From DASPUH01 sp035622975 (GTDB taxonomy: Bacteria > Chloroflexota > Limnocylindria > Limnocylindrales > CSP1-4): a DNA stretch of 13,620 nt. The stretch is from the NCBI GenBank assembly GCA_035622975.1, contig DASPUH010000124.1:1-13620 (forward strand), given 5' to 3'. A program made the translations under genes and the position numbers. Below, in pieces: positions 1-5,986 of this stretch. The first letter of the stretch is position 1; the number at the start of each line of letters is the position of its first letter. The notes under the pieces were generated by a model. It did no database searches. It was not told the origin of the DNA and saw only the letters and a program-made list of their open reading frames with translations.

Positions 1-1011
1 CTCGCGGATGGCCTCCGTCCCGACCGCCGCCTTCAGCTGGAAGACCAGCCCCGCCCGGATGGACTCGACGATGGCGGGCGTGCCGCCCTCCTCGCGACGC
101 TCGATGTCGGTGAGGTAGACGTGCTCGCTGGGGTTCACGTACGCCACGGTGCCGCCGCCGGGGACCGTCGGCACGCGGTTGCGGAAGAGCTCGCGACGTG
201 CCACCAGGACCCCCGGCGTGCCGGGCCCACCGATGAACTTGTGGGGCGATAGGTAGATGGCGTCCAGGTGGTCGGGGCGCACGCCCGCGCCCATGTCGAT
301 GGCTACGTACGGCGCCGCGGCCGCGTAGTCCCAGCAGGCCAGGGCCCCGTGGCGGTGCAGCAGCTCGCTGACGCCACGGACGTCGCTGGTGATGCCGGTG
401 ACGTTGGAGGCGGCGGAGAAGCTGCCGATCCGCAACGGCCGGTCGGCGTGACGCACCAGCTCAGCCTCCAGCTGCCGCTGGTCGATGTGGCCATCGTGGT
501 CCTCACCGATGGTGACCACGTCGGCGATCGACTCCCGCCACGGCAGCTCGTTGGAGTGGTGCTCGAAGGGGCCGATGAACACCACCGGGCGCTCCGCCGC
601 CGGGATGGCGTCGCGCAGGTGGTAGCGGTCGTCCAGGTCGGCCGGCAGGCGCAGGTTGAGGACGTCCACGAAGCGGTTGATGGCGGTCGTCGAGCCGGAG
701 CCGCAGAAGATCACGGCGTGCTCGTCGGTGGCCCCCACGGCCGTCCGAATGATGTCCCGGGCGTCCTCGCGGAAGCGCGACGTCTGGAGCCCGGTGCCCG
801 ACGACTCGGTGTGCGTGTTGGCGTAGAGCGGCAGCACCGCGTCGCGGATGTAGTCCTCGATGAACGTCAGGGCGCGGCCGGAGGCGGTGTAGTCGGCGTA
901 GATGACGCGGCGTGGCCCGAACGGGCCGGCCACCGCCTCGTCATCGCCGATGACCGCGGCGCGGATGGCGTCGACGAGCGCGCGGGATGGATCGACGACC
1001 GGGGTGGTCAT
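1..1011 (-). CDS. Class V PLP-dependent aminotransferase (cysteine desulfurase-like fold), C-terminus off the left edge
   Basis: 337 codons are visible from ATG 1011 and the frame is still open at base 1, so the C-terminus is missing. Seen: an EHHSN motif followed by PW (residues 150-158), which in this fold contacts the cofactor and active site; an Asp in WDYA (D228) at the position that binds the PLP pyridine nitrogen; and SPHKF (K258), the expected Schiff-base lysine. An N-terminal ADYTASG (39-45) and NTHTESSGTG (65-74) are typical of a longer subgroup of class V enzymes annotated only as aminotransferase/cysteine desulfurase-like. Substrate unknown; cytoplasmic. The usual Gln after the PLP-binding Asp is Ala here, so true cysteine desulfurase activity is doubtful. 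The start ATG overlaps the stop of the HTH-TPR gene by four bases (ATGA, 1008-1011), which implies translational coupling in one operon. Fold assignment is secure, specificity is not. Confidence 0.9.
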   Translation of the reverse strand, partial: MTTPVVDPSRALVDAIRAAVIGDDEAVAGPFGPRRVIYADYTASGRALTFIEDYIRDAVLPLYANTHTESSGTGLQTSRFREDARDIIRTAVGATDEHAVIFCGSGSTTAINRFVDVLNLRLPADLDDRYHLRDAIPAAERPVVFIGPFEHHSNELPWRESIADVVTIGEDHDGHIDQRQLEAELVRHADRPLRIGSFSAASNVTGITSDVRGVSELLHRHGALACWDYAAAAPYVAIDMGAGVRPDHLDAIYLSPHKFIGGPGTPGVLVARRELFRNRVPTVPGGGTVAYVNPSEHVYLTDIERREEGGTPAIVESIRAGLVFQLKAAVGTEAIRE

Positions 1012-2312
1012 GAGCGGGCCGCGTGGAGGGCTTCGCGGCTCAGCTCGTAGGCGCGGGCGTGGTCGCCCGTCAGGGCCGCCAGCTCGGCCAGTTCGGCCAG
1101 GACGTCGCGAAGCTGCTGGGCGCGCCCGAACCGGCGGGCGGCCTGCGCAGCCGCCTCCAGGCTGCTCGTCGCCGCACCGATGTCACCGGCCGCGCGAAGG
1201 GCTCGTCCGGCGGTCAAACCAGCACTGACCTCCGCCTTCCGGTTGCGACTCGCGCGGGCATGGCCCTGGGCCTGGACGGCGAGGTCCAACGCCTGGCCCG
1301 GCCGGCCCATGGCGAGCTCGACCTGGGCGCTGGTCTCCAGCGCGTGGGCCAGGAGGCGCCGGTCGTCCAGCACCCCGGCACGCTCCACGGCCGCCCGCGC
1401 GTAGCGGCCGGCCGCCTGGACATCGCCGAGCGCCAGATGCACCAGCGCGAGCTCGTTCTCCATCGCCGCCACCTCCCCGGCCCCGGCTGAGGCGCTGAAG
1501 AGGGCGAGGCTGCGCTGGCCCACGGTGACGGCTGCCTCCAGGTCGCCGAGCTCGCGACAGGACGCCGCCAGGCCATGCAGGAAGGCCGCCCGGCGCCGAT
1601 CGTCCAGGTCCGCCGCGACGGCCCGGGCCTCCTCCAGGTAGGCCAGGGCCCGCTCGGGGTGGCCCTCGCGACTCTCGGTCGCGCCAAGGGCGACGAGCAC
1701 GCGCAGGCGGAGGTCGGGACCGACCGCAGCTCCGGTCCGTGACCGCTGGAGGAGGTCCAGCAGCACCGTCCGCGCGTCGGCCGCGGCATCCATGAGGTAC
1801 GCGGCGCAGGCCTGCCAGTAGCGGGCCTCCGCGGCCCGGAAGGCCAGGCCGAGCCGGTCGAATGCCTCGGCCGCCGCGACCGCCGCGGGCATGGCCTCGC
1901 GCCCCCGGTCCAGGCGGCACAGCGCTTCGGCCAGCCCGGCCAGCGCCGCTGCTCGCGGGGACCCCGCGGTTTCCCCCTCGAGCAACTCCCGGTAGCGACC
2001 GACCGCCTCCGACCAGGCCCCGGTGGCGAGGGCAAGGTCCGCCTCCAGCGCTCGCCAGGCCCGGTCATCCTGGCCGCCGAGCAGGCTCGCCGCGGTGGTC
2101 CCCAGCTTCGCCGCGAGGTAGCCGAGGGCGTCCACCGACGGGTTGGCCAGACCATGCTCGAGGGCCGAGATGTGGGCTTTCGTGTAGCGGCCGCCGGCCA
2201 GCTCCGCCTGCGTCAGGCCAGCCCGCCGGCGGGCCTCCCGCAGCCGCACGCCAAAGGCCTCGCCATCGGGCCGGGCGGTCGATGGGGGGGCGGACGTAGC
2301 GGCGCGCGGCAC
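1008..2312 (-). CDS. XRE-type helix-turn-helix regulator with C-terminal TPR array (RRNPP-like architecture)
   Basis: Predicted DNA-binding regulator of 434 aa. Residues 20-80 form an XRE/Cro-type HTH (LREARRRAGLTQAEL, then YTKAHISALEHG and a helix ending near LGTT). The remaining ~350 residues are alpha-helical, Ala/Leu-rich repeats of about 35-40 residues with TPR features (A..LGD..AA, G...AL..). I chose GTG 2312 because a TATACT -10 box lies exactly seven bases upstream, matching the leaderless layout of other genes here. ATG 2339 is the alternative, adding nine residues, but the -10 box would then lie inside the gene. HTH plus TPR is the layout of peptide-sensing RRNPP regulators, though many actinobacterial and Chloroflexota HTH-TPR proteins have unknown ligands. 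The gene overlaps the aminotransferase downstream and is divergent from the 41-aa pro-peptide-like gene at 2491. Confidence 0.87.
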   Translation of the reverse strand: MPRAATSAPPSTARPDGEAFGVRLREARRRAGLTQAELAGGRYTKAHISALEHGLANPSVDALGYLAAKLGTTAASLLGGQDDRAWRALEADLALATGAWSEAVGRYRELLEGETAGSPRAAALAGLAEALCRLDRGREAMPAAVAAAEAFDRLGLAFRAAEARYWQACAAYLMDAAADARTVLLDLLQRSRTGAAVGPDLRLRVLVALGATESREGHPERALAYLEEARAVAADLDDRRRAAFLHGLAASCRELGDLEAAVTVGQRSLALFSASAGAGEVAAMENELALVHLALGDVQAAGRYARAAVERAGVLDDRRLLAHALETSAQVELAMGRPGQALDLAVQAQGHARASRNRKAEVSAGLTAGRALRAAGDIGAATSSLEAAAQAARRFGRAQQLRDVLAELAELAALTGDHARAYELSREALHAARS

Positions 2313-2325
2313 GTCGCGCAGTATA
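2312..2325 (-). promoter_or_regulatory. -10 box for a leaderless HTH-TPR transcript
   Basis: TATACT at 2325-2320 (minus) matches the -10 consensus at five of six positions and is followed by exactly seven bases and then GTG 2312. Transcription would therefore begin at or next to the start codon. No good -35 hexamer lies 16-18 bp upstream, so the promoter may need an activator or an extended -10. This element also argues against ATG 2339 as the start. Confidence 0.45.
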
Positions 2326-2360
2326 CGCGGCGGTCGCATGGCATTTGACTCGCCACCGCC

Positions 2361-2449
2361 GCGGCCGGTCCGCGTCGCGATCCGCTGAGCGGCCGGTAAG
2401 GCAAGCCCAAGTCCGAGCCAAGACCCGCCTGTCTCAATGGGCGGCCGGT
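2361..2449 (+). repeat. Three direct copies of GCGGCCGGT in the HTH-TPR / small-peptide intergenic region
   Basis: The 9-mer GCGGCCGGT occurs at 2361-2369, 2389-2397 and 2441-2449, with starts 28 and 52 bp apart. All three lie inside the 178-bp gap between the divergent regulator and the 41-codon gene, and I found no further copy elsewhere in the window by eye. Copy 1 sits in an inverted repeat (CGCGG-CCGGT-CCGCG). Copy 3 sits in a GC-rich hairpin (about 2439-2458) just before the small gene's ribosome binding site. The arrangement suggests an operator cluster, probably for the neighbouring HTH protein; that assignment is inference. Confidence 0.5.
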
Positions 2450-2490
2450 GGCCCGCCCTGAGGGCCACGCAACGGAAGGAGCGTCGGACC

Positions 2491-2616
2491 GTGTTGCGTC
2501 ATCACTACCACCAGATCCGCGCGGCGGCCGTCGGGCTGCTGCTCGGCGGGCTGCTGACGATCATGAGCGTGGCGGCCGTCTTCGCCGACAGCACCGGCCC
2601 GCCGTTCCCGCGCTGA
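2491..2616 (+). CDS. Small secreted or membrane peptide, candidate signalling pro-peptide (41 aa)
   Basis: GTG 2491 to TGA 2616, preceded by a strong ribosome binding site, GGAAGGAG (2474-2481), nine bases upstream. The peptide has a basic/His-rich N-region (LRHHYHQIR), a hydrophobic core at about residues 11-31 (AAAVGLLLGGLLTIMSVAAV) and a short polar tail. VFA|D is an acceptable signal-peptidase I site (residues 30-33), which would release DSTGPPFPR, nine residues rich in proline. The overall form resembles exported precursors of RRNPP peptide pheromones, and the gene is divergent from an HTH-TPR protein. It could instead be a simple single-span membrane peptide. The ribosome binding site and nearly pure G/C third positions make translation likely; the function is inferred. 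Confidence 0.6.
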   Translation: MLRHHYHQIRAAAVGLLLGGLLTIMSVAAVFADSTGPPFPR

Positions 2617-2666
2617 GCGGTGCGGATGGGCCGCCGGGGTCGGCGGATCGCGGCGGCCGCGTCCGC

Positions 2667-2831
2667 TCAGGGCGACGCGTCGGGCGACGCGGACGACGCT
2701 GGCGGCGTCGCCGTGTCGTGCGGGCCGTGGATGACGTCGATCAGGTCGCGGCTGATGATCAGCAGCTCCATGGAGTCGAAGCGCGGGCGGCCGGCGACCG
2801 CGAAGGCGCCCTGGTGCCACTCTGCCCTCAG
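2667..2831 (-). CDS. Small hypothetical protein downstream of SRPBCC, start uncertain
   Basis: An open frame of 54 codons before TGA. All but one of the roughly 50 codons after the first three end in G or C, which is strong coding bias. It reads through EWHQGAFAVAGRPRFD, then MELLIISRDLIDVIHGPHD, and ends in an Ala/Ser/Pro-rich tail. I recognise no family. No ATG, GTG or TTG opens this frame at its upstream end: CTG 2831 is the first plausible codon and ATG 2771 would leave only 34 codons. An ATG at 2849 in another frame gives MLVEGG then stops; a one-base shift would join it to this frame. So this may be a third gene of the ArsR-SRPBCC operon with an odd start, or a small frameshifted gene. 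Confidence 0.38.
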   Translation of the reverse strand: MRAEWHQGAFAVAGRPRFDSMELLIISRDLIDVIHGPHDTATPPASSASPDASP

Positions 2832-2869
2832 CCGCCCTCGACCAACATGCCGGTGCGCAGCCGTGCCGC

Positions 2870-3337
2870 TCAGCCCTCGGGCGGTCCGGCGTCCTCGAAG
2901 GGATCGCGGCCGGGGTCGCCGCCGGCCGCCGCGACGTCCAGGCGGTCCAGGTAGTGCCACCAGCCCTGGTCGTGCTGGGCCATGGCCCCCACCGGCAGGC
3001 CCGAATGGCGCAGGTAGAGGACGGTCTCGGCGCCCTCCGCCACGAGCGAGATCTCGACCAGCGACGACCCTGGCGGCACGGCCGGGTTGCCCTCCCAGCC
3101 CCAGCTGAAGACGACTCGCCGCGGGGGCTCCACGACGTGATACTCGCCGAGGGCGATCCCCCCCGGCATCACGACCCGGTAGATCCCCCCGGGACGCGGA
3201 TCCAGCTCGGCCTCCCGGCCCTTCCACTTGCGGTAGAGGTCGGGATCGGTGAGGAAGGCGAAGACGGTCTCCGGCCGGGCGTGGATGCGTTTCTCCACCT
3301 GGATGCTGTCGTCGCTGGCCGGGCTCAGGAACGTCAT
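2870..3337 (-). CDS. SRPBCC / AHSA1-type ligand-binding domain protein
   Basis: 155 aa, a single START/Bet v1-like (SRPBCC) domain of the AHSA1 (activator of Hsp90 ATPase homologue 1-like) type. Seen: an opening strand SIQVEKRIHA (11-20), then RPETVFAFLTDPDLYRKW (21-38), GGIYR (50-54), VVFSWGWEG (75-83), an alternating beta segment to LYLRHSGLP and the closing helix with H122, GWW and YLDRL (125-133), which is the family's usual signature. ATG 3337 is chosen because it overlaps the stop of the upstream ArsR gene by four bases (ATGA, 3334-3337); a longer frame upstream is Arg/Gly-rich and non-conserved. ArsR-SRPBCC pairs are common in bacteria, where the SRPBCC partner is thought to bind a hydrophobic ligand. 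The ligand is not known. Confidence 0.88.
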   Translation of the reverse strand: MTFLSPASDDSIQVEKRIHARPETVFAFLTDPDLYRKWKGREAELDPRPGGIYRVVMPGGIALGEYHVVEPPRRVVFSWGWEGNPAVPPGSSLVEISLVAEGAETVLYLRHSGLPVGAMAQHDQGWWHYLDRLDVAAAGGDPGRDPFEDAGPPEG

Positions 3338-3645
3338 GCGAGGCCCCGCTCGGCCTGCTCGGCCAGGTCGGCGAGGACGTCCAGCCGCTCGGCCCACATG
3401 GCGCGCACCACATCCGCGAGCGGGCCCAGGCGGTGCTGATCGGCGCGGTAGTAACGCCGCGTGCCGTCACGGCGTTCGACGACCGCGCCCGAAGCCCGCA
3501 GGACGGCGAGGTTCTGCGAGATCGCAGGCCAGCTGACGTCGAAATGGCGAGCGATGTCGCCGGCGGCCATCTCTCGATCCCACACCAGGCGGAGGATCTC
3601 GCGCCGTCGCGGGTTGGCGACCGCGCGCAGGAGATCGGCTTGCAT
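3334..3645 (-). CDS. ArsR-family winged-helix transcriptional regulator
   Basis: 103 aa. The start of the fold, LLRAVANPRRREILRLV, is the standard ArsR opening. The recognition region is DIARHFDVSWPAISQNLAVLRASGAV (30-55), and the wing is VERRDGTRRYYRAD (56-69). There is no cysteine, so it is not a thiol-metal sensor of the ArsR/SmtB kind. It belongs to the class that sits beside SRPBCC genes and likely senses an organic ligand or acts as a local repressor. ATG 3645 is chosen because a full -35/-10 pair ends seven bases before it, while the longer frame from 3747 runs through the promoter. Overlaps SRPBCC by four bases; divergent from the VOC gene. Confidence 0.92.
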   Translation of the reverse strand: MQADLLRAVANPRRREILRLVWDREMAAGDIARHFDVSWPAISQNLAVLRASGAVVERRDGTRRYYRADQHRLGPLADVVRAMWAERLDVLADLAEQAERGLA

Positions 3646-3652
3646 GCCTGGT

Positions 3653-3681
3653 AACTTAAGCGAAAACTTCGGGATTGACAA
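3653..3681 (-). promoter_or_regulatory. Promoter of the ArsR-SRPBCC operon, leaderless layout
   Basis: On the minus strand TTGTCA (3681-3676), a 17-bp spacer, TAAGTT (3658-3653), seven bases, then ATG 3645. The -35 matches five of six consensus bases. The spacing places the transcription start at about the A of ATG, so the mRNA should have no leader. The -35 overlaps the -35 of the opposing VOC promoter. Confidence 0.65.
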
Positions 3682-3704
3682 GGGGTACCCGGAGCCGCGA
3701 TAGT
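3675..3704 (+). promoter_or_regulatory. Promoter of the VOC gene, overlapping the ArsR promoter
   Basis: TTGACA at 3675-3680 is a perfect -35. GATAGT at 3699-3704, 18 bp on, is a four-of-six -10. The leader would be about 44 bases and carries AGGAGG. Just downstream an imperfect inverted repeat (TTTAGG-CGT-CCCTTAAA, about 3704-3720) could be an ArsR operator. Both -35 elements use the same TTGACAA heptamer read from opposite strands, so a bound regulator would control both directions. Confidence 0.5.
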
Positions 3705-3754
3705 TTAGGCGTCCCTTAAATACGGGCGGTGAGAAGTCAGGAGGCATCGATCAG

Positions 3755-4099
3755 ATGGCAGCCAAGGTGATCCACGTCGAGGTCACGGGCAAGGACGGCC
3801 CGGCCCTCCAGAAGTTCTACAGCCAGGTCTTCGAGTGGAGCCTGGACACGAGCAACCCCGGTGGCTACGGCATGGCCCGCGGCGTCGCGGAGGGTGACTT
3901 CACGGCCGGCATCGGGGCGACGCAGGATGGCTCCGCGGGCATGGCCACGTTCTACGTCCACGCGGACGATCCACAGGGCACGCTGCGCCGGGCGGAGGCG
4001 CTGGGCGGGCGCGTGATCATGCCCCTCACCGAAGTCGCGCCGGGCACGACGATCGCGCTGTTCAGCGATCCGGAGGGCCATGTCGTCGGCCTGATGTAG
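3755..4099 (+). CDS. VOC-family (glyoxalase/dioxygenase-like) protein
   Basis: 114 aa, one vicinal-oxygen-chelate module. The order is beta strand VIHVEVTGKD (5-14), helix ALQKFYSQVFEWSL (17-30), the GGYGMARGV segment, then a second beta-alpha-beta half starting at MATFYVHADD with a helix TLRRAEALGGRVIMPLTEV and a closing DPEGHVVGLM. The familiar end motif DPeGN is altered to DPEGH, and the metal-binding Glu usual near the C-terminus is not evident, so I would not assume a metalloenzyme. Start ATG 3755 has AGGAGG (3739-3744) ten bases upstream. Divergent from ArsR-SRPBCC, a neighbourhood often seen for this family in GC-rich bacteria. Substrate unknown; possibly binds a small toxic or hydrophobic molecule. 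Confidence 0.88.
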   Translation: MAAKVIHVEVTGKDGPALQKFYSQVFEWSLDTSNPGGYGMARGVAEGDFTAGIGATQDGSAGMATFYVHADDPQGTLRRAEALGGRVIMPLTEVAPGTTIALFSDPEGHVVGLM

Positions 4100-4117
4100 G
4101 TCGCGGTGAGATACCCG

Positions 4118-4152
4118 CGTCAGCCGGCGGCCGTCACGGCAGCTGGCTGACG
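4118..4152. terminator. Inverted repeat at the convergent VOC / CapA 3' ends
   Basis: CGTCAGCC (4118-4125) pairs perfectly with GGCTGACG (4145-4152). A smaller hairpin, GCCG-TCA-CGGC, lies in the loop. It starts 18 bases after the VOC stop and overlaps the last codons of the CapA-like gene. There is no T-run, so if it terminates or protects the VOC transcript it does so without the classical signature. Confidence 0.35.
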
Positions 4153-5708
4153 CTCCACACCTGGTTCAGCACATAGCGGCCGTCGGTCGTCGGATCGACC
4201 AGGTTCGGCTGGGCCTGATCGAGCACCACGTACGGGTGCAGACGGGCCTGCACGAGGGTGGTGCCGGCGAACGTCAGCTCCACCACCACGCCCTCCATCG
4301 TCTGGCGGCTCCAGTCCTGGCCGAACAGGAAGTTGCCGTGGCTGCCGATGACGAAATGGTCGGCGCCATCGGATCCCGGTGTGATGGAGACGGCCGATGC
4401 CCAGTGGGTGCCGCTGCCGAGCACGTCGTCCGCACCGTCGGCGAAGAACATCGCCCGCTGGGCGAGCTCCTGCGTGGTGAAGCCGTTGTGGTACTCCGGC
4501 CAACCCCACTGCGGCATGGCGAAGACCACGTCAGCCTGAGCGCGGGCCGCCGCGAGGGACGTCTTCACGTTCAGGTTCGTCAGGGGCGCCACGCCTGGTC
4601 GCCCAGGGCCGGCAGCGCCCGAGCCGACGATGTCGTCCCAGCCGACGAACGCGAACTTCACGCCGCGCACGTCCACCACTGCCGGGGCCAGGGCGGATGG
4701 CAGGTCCAGGCCGGCCCCGGTGTGGGCGATGTGGTCGGCGTCCAGGATCTGCAGCGTCTGCCGCACGCCGGTCGAGCCGGCGTCCGTGATGTGGTTCGAC
4801 CCGAGCGTCACCACGTTGACCCCGGCCGACGCCAGCAGCGGGCCGACCCTGGGGTCCACGTTGAAGACGGTGCCCTTGGGGTGGTAGGTGAACCCGGCGA
4901 GCATGGGGCACTCGAAGTCGTTGACCGTGATGTCCGAGTCGGAGATGAGGGCGCGGACGGAGCCGGCATCGCCTGTTCGAACGGCCGTCACGACCGGCCA
5001 GCCGTCGCCGGTCGGGCCGGAGAACTGGGTGTCCATGTGGACGCCGGTGTAGCTTGCATAGCCGCCGTCGAGCACCCACGGCCAGCCTTTGCGGAGCACG
5101 ATGGCCTCACGAGCCGGCCCGCGATCCGGACAGGTGTCGCCGGTCGAGTCGATGGTCCGGATCTGCGACGCGTCATACGCGGTCCAGGCCGCCGCCAGCC
5201 CGTTCGCGGTCGCCGTGAGCGGGTAGGGCTTGGAGCGGATGGCCGGGCCCCCGAACAGGTCGGCCCCGTCCACCTGCAGGACCTTCACGCGTGGGCTGAC
5301 GAGCCCCGGCAGGAGCAGGGCGAGCAGGCCGGCATGGCCGTGGACGCGATCGGTGATGGCGTCCGCGGCGACGCACGGGCTGGACGGCAGCGGCAGCGCC
5401 TGCCCGTCCAGCCGCAGGTCGGTGAGACCACAGGGGATGAGGGCCGTGTCGAGCGCGGTCCGCACCTCGGCCGCCGTCAGACCGAGGCGGGGTTCGCGCA
5501 CATCGGCGACCAGTGCCAGGTCGGTCGTCACCGCGCCGAGGGTGGGGCTGGCCGACGCCGGCGGGCTGGCCGGAGCCGGCGGTGACGCGGTCGGCGACGC
5601 GGCAGGCGGCGGGGACGGGGTTGCCTCCAGGACCGGTGTCGGCGAGCTGGTGCAGGCGGCCAGGGCGGCCGCCAGCAGCGTGACCATGATCCGGCGGCGG
5701 TCGCTCAT
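4134..5708 (-). CDS. CapA-type (poly-gamma-glutamate capsule synthesis-like) lipoprotein
   Basis: 524 aa. N-terminal RRR, a hydrophobic stretch and LAAC give a lipoprotein signal with Cys19 as the anchor, followed by a Pro/Ser/Thr/Ala-rich linker to about residue 57. Residues 60-185 are an N-terminal domain I do not recognise. From about 200 the CapA metallophosphatase-like fold follows: NDFECPM (263-269), GSNHITD (303-309), WGWPEY (401-406), GTHW (433-436) and GSHGNF (455-460) stand for the family's usual NLE, NNH, GWG.E, G.HpH and SLGNF motifs. The metal-binding Asp/Glu, Asn and His positions are largely kept. Role: envelope-bound enzyme, perhaps in polymer or phosphoester metabolism; no other capsule genes are near. 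ATG 5708 has GGGAGGG just upstream. Divergent from the zinc-knuckle gene. Confidence 0.87.
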   Translation of the reverse strand: MSDRRRIMVTLLAAALAACTSSPTPVLEATPSPPPAASPTASPPAPASPPASASPTLGAVTTDLALVADVREPRLGLTAAEVRTALDTALIPCGLTDLRLDGQALPLPSSPCVAADAITDRVHGHAGLLALLLPGLVSPRVKVLQVDGADLFGGPAIRSKPYPLTATANGLAAAWTAYDASQIRTIDSTGDTCPDRGPAREAIVLRKGWPWVLDGGYASYTGVHMDTQFSGPTGDGWPVVTAVRTGDAGSVRALISDSDITVNDFECPMLAGFTYHPKGTVFNVDPRVGPLLASAGVNVVTLGSNHITDAGSTGVRQTLQILDADHIAHTGAGLDLPSALAPAVVDVRGVKFAFVGWDDIVGSGAAGPGRPGVAPLTNLNVKTSLAAARAQADVVFAMPQWGWPEYHNGFTTQELAQRAMFFADGADDVLGSGTHWASAVSITPGSDGADHFVIGSHGNFLFGQDWSRQTMEGVVVELTFAGTTLVQARLHPYVVLDQAQPNLVDPTTDGRYVLNQVWSVSQLP

Positions 5709-5740
5709 CCAACCCTCCCTGCCGTGCCCCGGTCCGCGAC

Positions 5741-5769
5741 GTGACAGCGCGGCGCACAGACTCTACGCT
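5741..5769 (+). promoter_or_regulatory. Promoter of the 5777-8030 operon, leaderless layout
   Basis: GTGACA (5741-5746, five of six consensus), a 17-bp spacer, TACGCT (5764-5769), seven bases, ATG 5777. There is no Shine-Dalgarno sequence before that ATG. The geometry is the same as for the ArsR gene and the kinase gene in this window. Confidence 0.55.
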
Positions 5770-5776
5770 CCTCGCG

Positions 5777-5977
5777 ATGGATGCCGATCGCAGCCGCCGC
5801 AGCCCCCTCGTGCTCCTGCTGGCAGACACGGAGGGCCCACATCCCGAGTTCTGCTCGTATCGGAACCGCCGCGGTATGCGCTGTGACCAGCGCGCCCGCT
5901 GGCGCGAGCGGGATGGCGTCCTGGGCTACTGCACGCTGCACCGGGCCAGCGCGGGCCTGGATGAGCCGACCGCCTGA
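5777..5977 (+). CDS. Small Cys/His zinc-knuckle-like protein
   Basis: 66 aa. Four candidate zinc ligands: C26, C36, C52 and H55, in the pattern C-x9-C-x15-C-x2-H, with GMRC before C36 and GYCTLH at the end. This resembles the very small proteins whose repeat is C..(K/R)..G..C...A....G..C..H, proposed to be single zinc modules of unknown role; the match is by eye only. The first 20 residues are not conserved in appearance. ATG 5777 is chosen over an in-frame upstream start (5741) because a -10 box sits seven bases before it and because 5741 lies in the -35. Nine bases separate its stop from the alpha/beta hydrolase start, so the two are probably co-transcribed. Function unknown; may bind nucleic acid or protein. 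Confidence 0.6.
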   Translation: MDADRSRRSPLVLLLADTEGPHPEFCSYRNRRGMRCDQRARWRERDGVLGYCTLHRASAGLDEPTA

Positions 5978-5986
5978 GCGTTCCGC

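Noticed and set aside
268..1050. Plus-strand open frame of 260 codons
   Set aside because: Antisense to the aminotransferase, which shows PLP-binding motifs in order with the Lys at residue 258.
3334..3645. Metal-sensing ArsR/SmtB repressor
   Set aside because: The protein has no cysteine and no CxC or His cluster, and its partner is an SRPBCC gene rather than a metal exporter.
4236..5585. Long plus-strand open frame of 449 codons
   Set aside because: It is antisense to the CapA-like gene, is rich in Arg, Gly and His, has no recognisable domain and arises from the GC-rich codon bias of the real gene.
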